Part shown: one piece after another, positions 1-8,449 of the stretch
Numbering within the stretch: position 1 is the first letter of the stretch
How the letters are laid out: each line of letters opens with the position of its first letter
Source: Halanaerobium saccharolyticum subsp. saccharolyticum DSM 6643
GTDB lineage: Bacteria; Bacillota; Halanaerobiia; Halanaerobiales; Halanaerobiaceae
Direction of reading: 5' to 3'
NCBI RefSeq assembly: GCF_000350165.1
Contig: NZ_CAUI01000023.1
Span: 310,001 to 374,000, forward strand
DNA length: 64,000 nt
Position numbers and translations under genes: made by a program
The notes under the pieces: model-generated
Told to the model about the DNA's origin: nothing
Seen by the model: the letters and a program-made list of their open reading frames with translations, nothing else
Databases searched by the model: none

Positions 1-15
1 CTCTCAGTTATTTAC

Positions 16-1374
16 TTATGGACGCATTGAATCAAATAGCAGATCTGAGAATTCAGTATTCTGCATCATTCCATTAAATGCTTCTGCTCCTTCACCATAA
101 GCAAAGACTGGTACTGAGTTAAGTGTGTGTCCACCAGTAGAGGAATTAGCTCTAATGCGAGAACTTAGAACTCCTGCCTGATACTCTTGAGCAATAACAG
201 AGCCGATCTCCCATCCTACAAGATAGGTATACTTGAGATTACCTTCTTCATCTACAACTTTCTCATTGAAACTGGCAACTTCTGTATCGGATAAAGAAAT
301 ATTTGCATATTCTTCAAATACTGACTTAACACTCTCTACAGTAAATCCATTCCCATTTTCTTTAGCTGTCATCTGTGCAGCCATATATTCTGGAGAAACA
401 TCAATGTTCATTAAAGCTTCTTTATTAATTGGTTCAGATACTGAAAAACCAAGAGTTTCATGGTCAGCTGTTACAATAACTAAAGTATCTCCATTTTCCT
501 CAGCAAAATCCATTGCTGCTCTTACACTGGCATCAAAATCAAGAGTTTCAGCTACAACGCCAGGGATATCTGCTGCATGAGATGCATGGTCAATTCTGGC
601 ACCTTCTGCCATTAAGAAAAATCCATCTTCATCTTCAGAAAGTACTTCTAGAGCCTTTTTAGTCATTGCTTCCATTGAAGGTTCATTAGAACCAACATCA
701 TCACGATCATTAACATAGTTCATATATGAATCATTAAATAAACCAAGAAGCTTTCCATCCATGGCAATAACTTTTTCTAATTGAGTTTTATCAGATACAT
801 ACTGATAACCGTTTTCTTTAGCTTTAGCGATTAAATTTTCGCCAGCTTCTTCTTCCATAAAGTCTTCACGGCCACCACCAAGCATTACATCTACACCATT
901 ATTAATAGCCTGCTTGGCAATTTCTCCACCCATACCTCTATCTTCAACTGAGGCAATAAAGGCAGCTGGAGTTGCATCAGTTACAGTATTTGTACTGATT
1001 ACACCTGTAGCTTTGTTTCTAACCTGAGCAAAGTCTAATACAGAATCCAGTTCAGCACCATTTTTATTCATAGCAATTGCACCATTATATACCTTATGGC
1101 CTGTTGCCATTGCAGTACCGGCTGCAGCTGAATCTGTAACTCCCTCAGTAGAACTGGTCATCATAATACCAGTTTCAGGTAGTTTCATTAATTCAAGTTC
1201 ATGGTCTTTATCCCCAGCAAGATAGCGTGTCATATCAATCTGGCCAATTCCCAGACCATCACCTATCAATAAAATTACATTTTTAACTTCAGCCTGGGCA
1301 GCTGCAGTAAATATCAAAGCAAAAACTAAGAACAATGAAGCTACTAACATTAATTTTTTGGACTTTTTAAACAT
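16..1374 (-). CDS. phoA: Alkaline phosphatase, exported (PhoA superfamily)
   Basis: Hydrolyses phosphate monoesters in the periplasm. The 452-residue product begins with a Sec signal peptide (basic start, hydrophobic residues 8-25, likely cut after AQA at about 28). Family signatures are visible: IGDG near 37-40 (metal aspartate), DSA at 81-83 with Ser82 as the phospho-acceptor, the GARIDHASH metal motif near 258-266, ADHET at 303-307 and TGGHT near the C-terminus. The ATG is preceded by AAGGAGG. It is a single gene ending 15 bases from the window edge. The motifs make the family secure; the symbol is by homology class. Confidence 0.93.
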   Translation of the reverse strand: MFKKSKKLMLVASLFLVFALIFTAAAQAEVKNVILLIGDGLGIGQIDMTRYLAGDKDHELELMKLPETGIMMTSSTEGVTDSAAAGTAMATGHKVYNGAIAMNKNGAELDSVLDFAQVRNKATGVISTNTVTDATPAAFIASVEDRGMGGEIAKQAINNGVDVMLGGGREDFMEEEAGENLIAKAKENGYQYVSDKTQLEKVIAMDGKLLGLFNDSYMNYVNDRDDVGSNEPSMEAMTKKALEVLSEDEDGFFLMAEGARIDHASHAADIPGVVAETLDFDASVRAAMDFAEENGDTLVIVTADHETLGFSVSEPINKEALMNIDVSPEYMAAQMTAKENGNGFTVESVKSVFEEYANISLSDTEVASFNEKVVDEEGNLKYTYLVGWEIGSVIAQEYQAGVLSSRIRANSSTGGHTLNSVPVFAYGEGAEAFNGMMQNTEFSDLLFDSMRP

Positions 1375-1426
1375 AAATTTAATTCCTCCTTAAAATTTTT
1401 GTTTGTCAGACGACTGATGTGTCCTT

Positions 1427-1455
1427 ATTATTTTTATTCAATAGAAGAGGTGCAA
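1427..1455 (-). promoter_or_regulatory. Candidate sigmaA promoter of the alkaline phosphatase gene
   Basis: Read on the minus strand, TTGCAC (1450-1455) and AATAAT (1427-1432) are separated by exactly 17 bases and lie about 55 bases upstream of the phosphatase ATG. The match is good but the region is AT-rich, so this is a prediction. I saw no convincing Pho box. Confidence 0.4.
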
Positions 1456-1508
1456 ACCCTTCTTTTTTTAAGATTTTTTCTGAAAATTATAAAGATGACT
1501 ATGCTCAT

Positions 1509-2306
1509 TTAGTCTAATGAAAATATGGCAACTTTGTCTCCTTTAAGATACTGCCACTTACCAGTAAATCCAGCTTTCATGGCACCAATTTCCAGGTGCA
1601 GCATAGCAATTCCGCAGTCAATATTTTTTGAGCGCTCCTCATTTTTTTCTTTATTGTCCAGCTGAATAATTATAGAATTTCCTTCAATTTTAAAACGCCA
1701 GGGCTGGCGATTCAGTGCTGATGGAGCTAATCTTGCTGTTTCAAGAGCAGTAATCATCCACTCAGGTATTTTTTCTAAATTATTTTTATTTACTATTAAT
1801 TTTTTTAAATCTAATCTTTTTTTACTTTTTATAACTTTTTTTAAAACTCTTTCTGAAATAGTTGGCTTAGCTTCCGGATAACCAATAGGAGAAATAGCAT
1901 AGAGTTTTTCTTTTTGATTTAAATTTAAATCAGCCAGTACTTTATCTGATTTAAAGGTACCAGAAACCCAGCAACTTCCGAGCTCTAAAGCGGTGGCCTC
2001 TAATATAACTGCTTCTCCTCCATAACCGATTTTTTCTTCCATATTAGAAATATCTTCTCGGCCTACAAAAGCCAGATAAGCTGGTGCTCCAGTAATTTTA
2101 CCGTAACTTCCAATTATTCCAGTAAATATCTCTTCCACTTCTTTTTGAATCAAAATAATTCTCAATCCTTCAATATCATTGTTTAACACTTCGATTAGAT
2201 TGTTCAATTTTTTAATTTTTCGTTTTTCAATAATTTTAGAATTAAACTGCCGTCTTGAATTTCGCTCTTTGACTGCCTGATACCATCTTTTTGCAGGTAT
2301 TTCCAT
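1509..2306 (-). CDS. Nitroreductase-family flavoprotein (TM1586-like)
   Basis: The roughly 265-residue protein has the layout of the two-lobed nitroreductases: an N-terminal ERNSRRQF segment typical of FMN-binding nitroreductases, a central block with LELGSCWVSG, and a second lobe beginning near TARLAPSALNRQPW, the family's FMN/substrate-side motif. It probably reduces nitro or quinone compounds with NAD(P)H in the cytoplasm; the physiological substrate cannot be read. The ATG at 2306 is preferred over an in-frame TTG at 2312 because AAGGGG lies about 10 bases upstream of it. It stands between the phosphatase and an aldo/keto reductase, each apparently a separate unit. Confidence 0.8.
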   Translation of the reverse strand: MEIPAKRWYQAVKERNSRRQFNSKIIEKRKIKKLNNLIEVLNNDIEGLRIILIQKEVEEIFTGIIGSYGKITGAPAYLAFVGREDISNMEEKIGYGGEAVILEATALELGSCWVSGTFKSDKVLADLNLNQKEKLYAISPIGYPEAKPTISERVLKKVIKSKKRLDLKKLIVNKNNLEKIPEWMITALETARLAPSALNRQPWRFKIEGNSIIIQLDNKEKNEERSKNIDCGIAMLHLEIGAMKAGFTGKWQYLKGDKVAIFSLD

Positions 2307-2340
2307 TCTCAATCTACCCCTTTCTTTTATCCCATATTAA

Positions 2341-2363
2341 AGCCCCTCCGAAAGGGAGAGGCT
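2341..2363 (-). terminator. Rho-independent terminator after the aldo/keto reductase
   Basis: On the minus strand AGCCTCTCC and GGAGGGGCT form a 9-bp stem (one U-G pair) with a CUUUC loop, followed by a short T-rich stretch. It lies just after the stop codon of the aldo/keto reductase gene and before the nitroreductase gene. Confidence 0.6.
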
Positions 2364-2389
2364 GTTTAAATTGAAGTACTCTATTTAAC

Positions 2390-3217
2390 TTAAGAACTAA
2401 TTCCATAGGTTTCGTCATCAAAATCAATCCTATATATTCTTTTTTGCTGATCAATATTATCAATTTTCGCCATATCTTCTGAACTCAGTTCCCAATTAAA
2501 AAGTTCTAAGTTTTCTTCTATATGGGCTTTGCTTCTCGATTTTGGCAGAGGTACAACATCTTTTTGAAGCTCCCATTTTAGAACAATTTGAGCCGGAGAT
2601 TTATCATATTTATCTGCCAGTTCAACAATTGTATTATCTTCTAAAACTTCAGTTCTTGCCAGTGGTGCAGCAGCTTCTAATACTACATCATTTTCTTTAC
2701 AGAGTTCAAGTAGTTCTTTTTGATATAACCATGGGTGAAATTCTATTTGGTTTACTGTAATTGGTACCGGTGTAATTTTTAAAGCAGCATTTAATTGATA
2801 AGCAGAAAAGTTACTAACACCAATATTCTTAACCAGACCTTGATCGCGAAGATATTTCATTGCCTGCAGGGTTTCTCTTAAAGAAATTGCAGGGTTTGGC
2901 CAGTGAATTAAGTAGAGATCAAGATAATCAGTACCTAATTTTTCTAAAGAGCGCTCACAGGCTTTGATAACGCTTTCATAATTTAAGTTAGAAGGTAAAA
3001 CTTTGGATGTTATAAATAGTTCATCTCGATCATAATTTTCTAAAACTTCACCAATTCCCCCTTCATTATGATAACCTTCAGCAGTATCAATGTGATTATA
3101 GCCTGCCTTTAAGGCGATTTCTACATTTTCGCCTACATTTTCTTCAGCAATATCCCAGGTTCCATATGCTATCACAGGAATCTCGTCACCAGTCTTTAAT
3201 TTACGTGTTGGAATCAT
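2390..3217 (-). CDS. Aldo/keto reductase
   Basis: NADPH-dependent reduction of carbonyls in the cytoplasm. The 275-residue protein has the full family tetrad: Asp44 and Tyr49 in DTAEGY, Lys72 in TSKVLP, and His105 in LYLIHWP. A typical C-terminal phosphate-binding segment, VPLPKSRS, follows. Length and order are those of bacterial AKRs of the 2,5-diketo-gluconate reductase type. The ATG has an AAAGGAGG SD. It is divergent from the protease gene upstream and closed by its own terminator. The substrate is unknown. Confidence 0.9.
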   Translation of the reverse strand: MIPTRKLKTGDEIPVIAYGTWDIAEENVGENVEIALKAGYNHIDTAEGYHNEGGIGEVLENYDRDELFITSKVLPSNLNYESVIKACERSLEKLGTDYLDLYLIHWPNPAISLRETLQAMKYLRDQGLVKNIGVSNFSAYQLNAALKITPVPITVNQIEFHPWLYQKELLELCKENDVVLEAAAPLARTEVLEDNTIVELADKYDKSPAQIVLKWELQKDVVPLPKSRSKAHIEENLELFNWELSSEDMAKIDNIDQQKRIYRIDFDDETYGISS

Positions 3218-3405
3218 TTTATTCCTCCTTTTGGATATGTCGTTAACTCAAATCTAACTATTTTTAGAATTTTTATTTTTTAAGTTTTTCTTCTTATTAA
3301 TATATTATAGAATATAATTTAATTTCCTGTTTAAATTTTAAATTTCTTTATTTATCATTAAGTTAAATATTTATAAAATTATTTTTTAGCTGAAAGCTTT
3401 AATTA

Positions 3406-3414
3406 TGTTATAAT
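3406..3414 (+). promoter_or_regulatory. Extended -10 promoter of the subtilase gene
   Basis: TGTTATAAT is a perfect TGnTATAAT extended -10 on the plus strand, about 35 bases upstream of the proposed start. No good -35 box lies 17 bases upstream, which is acceptable for an extended -10 promoter. Confidence 0.5.
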
Positions 3415-3448
3415 AAATTTAACAATAAATCAAAAAGGAGGACCTGCT

Positions 3449-5221
3449 ATCAAAAAAGCATTAGTTTTAATATTTCTGTTTTTGATAATATTTGTTTTTT
3501 CCTTTCATATTAAAGAGGAAATGTTAAAAAATAATTCAATTAAAATCTTTATTATAGATTCTAAAGTTGAGTCAGAATTTTTAAGTAGTCCAGCTCTAAA
3601 AATTAGTTCAGATAGCAGTCACGGCAGTAAAGTTGCTGCAGTAATCCGCAGTCAGAGTCGTGCTGATATTAAAACTCTTTCTGCTGAAAACATCATTGGC
3701 CGTATTGATAAAAAAAATTATCTGAGTGCTTTAAGAAAAGTTGAAAATTATGCAGCAGTTCATCCTCAAGAAACTATAATTGTTAATATCAGTCTTGGTT
3801 TTGAAAAAGCTGAATCACAGGCAGATATTATCAAAGATATTAATACATTGGATAATATAATTATAGTTGCAGCTGCGGGTAATAATAATAGTGAGAATAT
3901 CGCCTATCCTGCTAGATTGGAAGAGGTAGTTGCAGCTGCAGCACTGGAAAATGATAAAAAAATGCCAGCTTCTAATTACGGCCCAGAAATTGATCTCGCT
4001 GCCTCTGGAATTATAAAAATAACACAGAGACACTACCTGCCTGCTCTAAACTTCAGCCGAAGCTACAAATTAAGCGGTACCTCTTTTGCAGCACCTCAGA
4101 TTAGTGCCCTATTAGCTGATCTATTATCTTTACAGCCTGAGCTCAAAATTGAAGATGCTCTAAAAATCATTAAAAACACCTCTGAAAATATAAATGATCC
4201 TCTTTTTGCAGAAAACAAACTTGGCTCCGGTCGAATTAATAGGTTTAAAGCTTTAAGCAGAGCTAACGCTTACTATTTCTGGCTGCAGTTAGCACTTTAT
4301 TCTTCTTTGATTACGGCTGCTCTTCTAATCCTTTATTATTGCTGGCATAAATATTCTCTAAGCGGTGTCTTTATTTTTATAACAATTTCAATCACTACTT
4401 TTTTAATCCAACCATTTTTGTTAGTCATTTATTATAAATTTGGGATTTCCAAAATTAGTTTTTTCTTTTTAAGCCTCACCCTTCTATACCTCTTATTTTT
4501 AAAGATCACCGCTCTTTATCTCAAAAAAACTGATAATTTTTATCTACTCCTTAAACTGGCCCCTTATTTAAATGATAAGCTAAAAGCACAGATAAACAAT
4601 AAAATTAAAAATGCGTTAACTGACAAAAACACAAAAAGCATTACAAAAATAGAAAGTTTTATTATTAACAAGCTTAGAAAAAGCAGTTCTCAAAATAAAA
4701 TAAACTTTTATCTAAAAATTGCTGCAGATTTTAAAAAGCCGCCTCTAAAAATGATTGTAAACAAATCATTAAATTACAAAATTACGGTTAAAAAAATAGC
4801 TTCAAATTTAGATTTAACTGCAAGAAAAAAAGAATATCAATTTTATATAATTGCTGAAATACTCTCTATAATTTTTAATGGTGATTATTCGCAGAAGAAA
4901 AAAGCTGCAGAACTTGCTGCAGAACTTAAAAGCCCTTTAATTTTAATCCCAATTAAAAACACTTTAATAAAAAGAAACGAATTTAATCAGAGTTCTGTAA
5001 CCCTGTATTTTTTGTTAGATATATTAGGAGCCTTTGCAGTTGAGGCTGCAGATATTTCTCATCTGCTCAAAGAAATTATTAATCAAGAAAGCAATCCCTG
5101 GCTTAAATATCATGCACTACAGGCTTATCTCAAAATAGCAGTTAATGATAAGGATTATCAAAAATTCATCAAAAAAATTAAAGCAAAAGAAAAAGAGCCA
5201 GTTTTATTGGCTCTTAGATAA
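3449..5221 (+). CDS. Membrane-associated subtilisin-like (S8) serine protease, probable ATC start
   Basis: Residue numbers use the ATC at 3449, which lies 7 bases after AAGGAGG and gives a basic, then hydrophobic N-terminus (KKALVLIFLFLIIFVF), a signal peptide or anchor. The first conventional in-frame codon, TTG at 3482, cuts that segment and has no SD. The catalytic set is complete: Asp37 (FIIDSK), His58 (SHGSKVA), oxyanion Asn145 (AAGNNN), Ser212 (SGTSFAAP). After the peptidase domain come about three membrane segments (roughly 275-375) and a charged 200-residue tail of helical repeats without a recognised domain. The gene is convergent with flgJ, and the shared terminator lies in its last codons. 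Substrate unknown. Confidence 0.75.
   Translation: MKKALVLIFLFLIIFVFSFHIKEEMLKNNSIKIFIIDSKVESEFLSSPALKISSDSSHGSKVAAVIRSQSRADIKTLSAENIIGRIDKKNYLSALRKVENYAAVHPQETIIVNISLGFEKAESQADIIKDINTLDNIIIVAAAGNNNSENIAYPARLEEVVAAAALENDKKMPASNYGPEIDLAASGIIKITQRHYLPALNFSRSYKLSGTSFAAPQISALLADLLSLQPELKIEDALKIIKNTSENINDPLFAENKLGSGRINRFKALSRANAYYFWLQLALYSSLITAALLILYYCWHKYSLSGVFIFITISITTFLIQPFLLVIYYKFGISKISFFFLSLTLLYLLFLKITALYLKKTDNFYLLLKLAPYLNDKLKAQINNKIKNALTDKNTKSITKIESFIINKLRKSSSQNKINFYLKIAADFKKPPLKMIVNKSLNYKITVKKIASNLDLTARKKEYQFYIIAEILSIIFNGDYSQKKKAAELAAELKSPLILIPIKNTLIKRNEFNQSSVTLYFLLDILGAFAVEAADISHLLKEIINQESNPWLKYHALQAYLKIAVNDKDYQKFIKKIKAKEKEPVLLALR
5193..5215. terminator. Bidirectional terminator inside the 3' end of the protease gene
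   Basis: AAGAGCCA and TGGCTCTT form an 8-bp stem with a 7-base loop. On the minus strand it is followed by a T-rich run (TTTTCTTTTG), so it can end the long flagellar transcript after flgJ. On the plus strand the protease stop codon and TAATTTTAATATATTTT follow. The stem lies entirely within the last protease codons. Confidence 0.65.
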
Positions 5222-5245
5222 TTTTAATATATTTTACTTTCAGAA

Positions 5246-5605
5246 TCAGGAATCTTTAAGCTGATTGACTAGAGCTCTATTTAATTCACCTAGAATACCC
5301 TGTTTGCCAGCCATCTGACTATATTCCTTTGTTAACATATCTGAAAAAACATCCTCAGCATAACCACCATCAAACATTTTTTCTTCAGGTAATGTTTTTT
5401 TCATTGATGAAAACATCTTTTCTAAAAATATAGCAGTAAATTTCTCTGCTTCTTTTTCAATTTCTTTTATATTTTCTTTTTTTTGCTCTATATTATTTGT
5501 CTTAGTAGCTTTATTTTTTAAATTAGCCTTTAATTTTTTAATTTGATTTTCATCTAAATTGTTTTTTTGCATATCCAGTTGCTGTCTAGCCAGATTATTA
5601 TTCAT
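5246..5605 (-). CDS. flgJ: FlgJ N-terminal-type rod-binding protein
   Basis: 119 residues matching only the rod-binding (rod cap) half of proteobacterial FlgJ: FTAIFLEKMFSSMKKTLPE, then GGYAEDVFSDMLTKEYSQ. The muramidase half is absent, as is common outside the Gammaproteobacteria. The lysine/asparagine-rich first 50 residues form a probable coiled coil. It is the last gene of the long minus-strand flagellar run, directly after flgI, which fits rod assembly across the wall. Confidence 0.85.
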   Translation of the reverse strand: MNNNLARQQLDMQKNNLDENQIKKLKANLKNKATKTNNIEQKKENIKEIEKEAEKFTAIFLEKMFSSMKKTLPEEKMFDGGYAEDVFSDMLTKEYSQMAGKQGILGELNRALVNQLKDS

Positions 5606-5647
5606 ACTGTTGATCTTAATTATAATTACCCCCTAAATAAACTATTA

Positions 5648-6781
5648 TTATCTTAATTCCAGTTCTGCATGTAAAGCCCCTGCAGCCTTAATTTTTTGAA
5701 TAATTGAGATAATATCACGTGGAGTAGCACCGATTGCATTTAAAGCTGTAACGAGATCTTCAATTGCATTTTCCTGCCGGACAACCACTAAATTGCTCTC
5801 TTCGCCTTCGTCTACCTCAATTTGAGTTTCTTCAGTTTCAACAGTTTCGCCTCCACTAAACGGAGGAGGTTGAGATACTTCTGTACTGGTGCTTATTTTG
5901 ACTGAAAGATTACCATGCGCAACAGCTACTGTTGAAATTTTAACATTATGAGTAAAAACTACAGTCCCTGTTTTTTCATCAATAACTACTCTGGCTTTTA
6001 GACCGGGACGAACTTTAACTCGATTAATTTCAGCAATAAATTCAACAACTCTATTCGAATAATTATCAGGAACTGAGACATTCACTGTTGCCGAATCAAC
6101 CGCTCTTGCTGCTGCAGAAGAATTTAAATTATTGTTAATTCTGGCTGCAATCTGACTTGCTGTTTCAAAATTTGGATTTTCTAAAATATACGTTAAATTA
6201 TTCGAATCAATTTTTCCAGCAAGTTCTTTTTCTACCATTGCTCCACCTGGTATCCTGCCCGCAGTTGGATGATTTTGACGCTGAGTATTTCCACCACCAC
6301 TAACATTATAGCCTCCAATAGAAACTGGTCCCTGAGCTGAAGCATAAATTTCACCATTAGGTGCCTTAAGAGGCGTCAGCAGGAGTGTTCCACCTTGAAG
6401 ACTATCTGCATCCCCCAGAGAACTAACAGCAATATCAATTTGATCACCGCTATGAACAAATGGAGGTAAAGAAGCTGTCACCATAACTGCAGCAATATTT
6501 CCACTACTCACCTGATTAGCATCGACATTAACTCCAAAATTCTGCAGCATATTAGCAACACTTTGAACAGTTGCCTGACTCCGACTAGAGTCACCACTTC
6601 CATTTAAACCAACAACAATTCCATAACCAATTAATTGATTTTCTCTAACACCCTTAAGTCGAGTAATATTACCTATTTCAACCTCTGTATATTCCGCTGC
6701 TTCCAGCATAAATGGAAAAAGCAAAAATATTAAAGTTAATAGTATTATTTTTTTTAATAAAGTTTTCTTTAAATTAAACAA
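5648..6781 (-). CDS. flgI: Flagellar P-ring protein FlgI
   Basis: 377 residues, the usual FlgI length. A signal peptide (hydrophobic residues about 11-27) precedes the conserved start RLKGVRENQLIGYGIVVGLNGSGDS. The later blocks VTASLPPF, GDQIDI, SSLGDA, GTVVFTHNV and the C-terminal ATPRDIISIIQKIKAAGALHAEL are typical. It forms the peptidoglycan-level bushing around the rod. It sits in an flgG-flgA-flgH-flgI-flgJ run. A P-ring implies a periplasm and outer membrane, unusual for a Firmicute-type gene set. Confidence 0.95.
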   Translation of the reverse strand: MFNLKKTLLKKIILLTLIFLLFPFMLEAAEYTEVEIGNITRLKGVRENQLIGYGIVVGLNGSGDSSRSQATVQSVANMLQNFGVNVDANQVSSGNIAAVMVTASLPPFVHSGDQIDIAVSSLGDADSLQGGTLLLTPLKAPNGEIYASAQGPVSIGGYNVSGGGNTQRQNHPTAGRIPGGAMVEKELAGKIDSNNLTYILENPNFETASQIAARINNNLNSSAAARAVDSATVNVSVPDNYSNRVVEFIAEINRVKVRPGLKARVVIDEKTGTVVFTHNVKISTVAVAHGNLSVKISTSTEVSQPPPFSGGETVETEETQIEVDEGEESNLVVVRQENAIEDLVTALNAIGATPRDIISIIQKIKAAGALHAELELR

Positions 6782-6860
6782 GATACCCCTTCTTTCAATA
6801 ATAGCTGGATTTCCATTTAAACAAATAATCTTACATTATCAATGTCATTTAGCTCCCTAT

Positions 6861-7439
6861 TTAAAAAATAAAATTAAATAATTTGGTCAAAAGTCCAGAT
6901 TCCTGCTTATCACCAATAGGTCCTTCACCTTCATATTCAACATTTGCAGAGGCAACTCTTTTTGAAGAAATTTCATTTTCAAAGTTTACATCCTCTGCTC
7001 TAATTACACCACTTAAGATAATTGTCTGTGTTTCACCATTAATCTTTACCTGTTTTCTGCCCTCTATTTCTAAATTTCCGTTTTCATCAATTTCAATTAT
7101 TTTAGTAGTGATATCCGCTTCTAAAGTACCACTGCGCTGGGTTTGCCCGTCTGCAGATTCCGAATCTGAGTAACTAAAATCAAAGAATGGCAGGAAATCA
7201 AGAATATTAGTTCCTCCTGCGGAATTATAATCACTATCCTGACTTGTACCAGTATTTGCACTCTGAATAGCGCTAGCATCCTCTTCGATTACTACAGTAA
7301 TAATATCGCCAACCTCATACTCGGGAAAATCCTGATAAAAATTTGCAGAATTATCACTCCACAGAGAATTAGCACTTACTGATAGCGTAGAAAATATTAA
7401 AATTAATGAAAATATAATTATTGATTTTTTTGAAATCAT
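6861..7439 (-). CDS. flgH: Flagellar L-ring protein FlgH without a lipobox cysteine
   Basis: 192 residues with an N-terminal signal peptide (cleavage likely after VSA) followed by NSLWSDNSANFYQDF and the FlgH core YEVGDIITVVIEEDASA, LEADITTKIIEI, GNLEIEGRKQVKINGE and LSGVIRAEDV. It forms the outer-membrane ring. Proteobacterial FlgH is usually a lipoprotein with a cysteine after the signal; no cysteine occurs anywhere in this protein, so membrane anchoring must differ. Gene order is flgA-flgH-flgI. Confidence 0.92.
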   Translation of the reverse strand: MISKKSIIIFSLILIFSTLSVSANSLWSDNSANFYQDFPEYEVGDIITVVIEEDASAIQSANTGTSQDSDYNSAGGTNILDFLPFFDFSYSDSESADGQTQRSGTLEADITTKIIEIDENGNLEIEGRKQVKINGETQTIILSGVIRAEDVNFENEISSKRVASANVEYEGEGPIGDKQESGLLTKLFNFIF

Positions 7440-7469
7440 TTTTCCACCTCTGGATAAATCATGTATTAT

Positions 7470-8429
7470 TTAAGGAGATATATACTTAACTTCGTTTTCT
7501 GATACAACCACTGCCTGAAATCGATAACCTGAATTTTCATTTTCCACTGTTATCTCCTCGCCCATTCGGCCACGTTCTTTTGCAATAACATAACTGCTTA
7601 GCTGCACATTATTTTTGATGATTTTTATTCTAACTCGATCTCCCCATTGAACTAAGTAAGGGTTCTTGATAACTTGATAACTTAAATAATCACCTTTTTT
7701 AAGGCTTGTTTTAAGTTCCTTGTTTTGAACAATATTCCAATCAGAAATTATTTGATCAGGATTTTTATAAATTACCTGTTCAAGCTCTTTAAAATCTGCC
7801 TTATTTAGATCAGAATTATAGGGAATATCTCTTACTGCCTGATAAATTTTTCTTTTTATTCCTAAATTAAATCTATAATATATTCTTTTTTGAACTTCTT
7901 TATTTTGTATAATCTCTAATGCTATATTATTTCTTCCAAATTTAAATCTAGACTGTGAAGCAATTTGAAATTTATAATCTCCAGCAGCAATATTGTATTG
8001 ATCAGGATTATTCAATTCTTTAATAAAAAGATTTTCAGGATCTGCCTGCAGCTGCTTTTTTAATTCATTTTCAATAAAAGTTTTGACAGCTGATTTATCA
8101 ATAAAGCTGCTTTTTCTTAGAATAACTACTTTTTTTGGCATCGAAAGCCTAAAGTCATTGCTTTGATAACCCAAATTTTTAATAGATAGTTCAACTAAAA
8201 CTCTATTGATAAATTTTTGATAGCCCGGCTGGGGCGAATTTGTAATCTGAATATTTTTTAATTTATTTAAATCATCTTCTCCAAAATCAAATCTATTAAT
8301 TTTTGCAATTTCACCTAAATATATATTAGCTGATTTTACTACTTCTTCCTGATTAATTACCACTTCAAAAGCAGCTGCAGAATTAGTCATTATTAAAATT
8401 AGAAATAAAAGAAAAATAATCTTTTTCAA
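7470..8429 (-). CDS. flgA: FlgA, P-ring assembly chaperone (SAF domain)
   Basis: 319 residues with a signal peptide (cut near AAAFE). The C-terminal half has the FlgA/SAF layout: a domain starting at RDIPYNSDLNKADF, KGDYLSYQVIKNPYLVQWGDRVRI, and the ending GEEITVENENSGYRFQAVVVSENEVKYI. FlgA escorts FlgI subunits in the periplasm. It precedes flgH and flgI, its expected partners. The N-terminal 170 residues are less conserved. Confidence 0.88.
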   Translation of the reverse strand: MKKIIFLLFLILIMTNSAAAFEVVINQEEVVKSANIYLGEIAKINRFDFGEDDLNKLKNIQITNSPQPGYQKFINRVLVELSIKNLGYQSNDFRLSMPKKVVILRKSSFIDKSAVKTFIENELKKQLQADPENLFIKELNNPDQYNIAAGDYKFQIASQSRFKFGRNNIALEIIQNKEVQKRIYYRFNLGIKRKIYQAVRDIPYNSDLNKADFKELEQVIYKNPDQIISDWNIVQNKELKTSLKKGDYLSYQVIKNPYLVQWGDRVRIKIIKNNVQLSSYVIAKERGRMGEEITVENENSGYRFQAVVVSENEVKYISP

Positions 8430-8449
8430 ACTAAACTCACCTCAACAAA

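Noticed and set aside
233-580. Antisense open frames such as this one and many others opposite flagellar genes
   Set aside because: They lie wholly within well supported genes on the other strand, show no SD or recognisable domain, and have the composition expected from a shadow frame.
3482-5221. TTG at 3482 as subtilase start
   Set aside because: No SD in range and it removes the start of the hydrophobic leader; the ATC at 3449 fits better.
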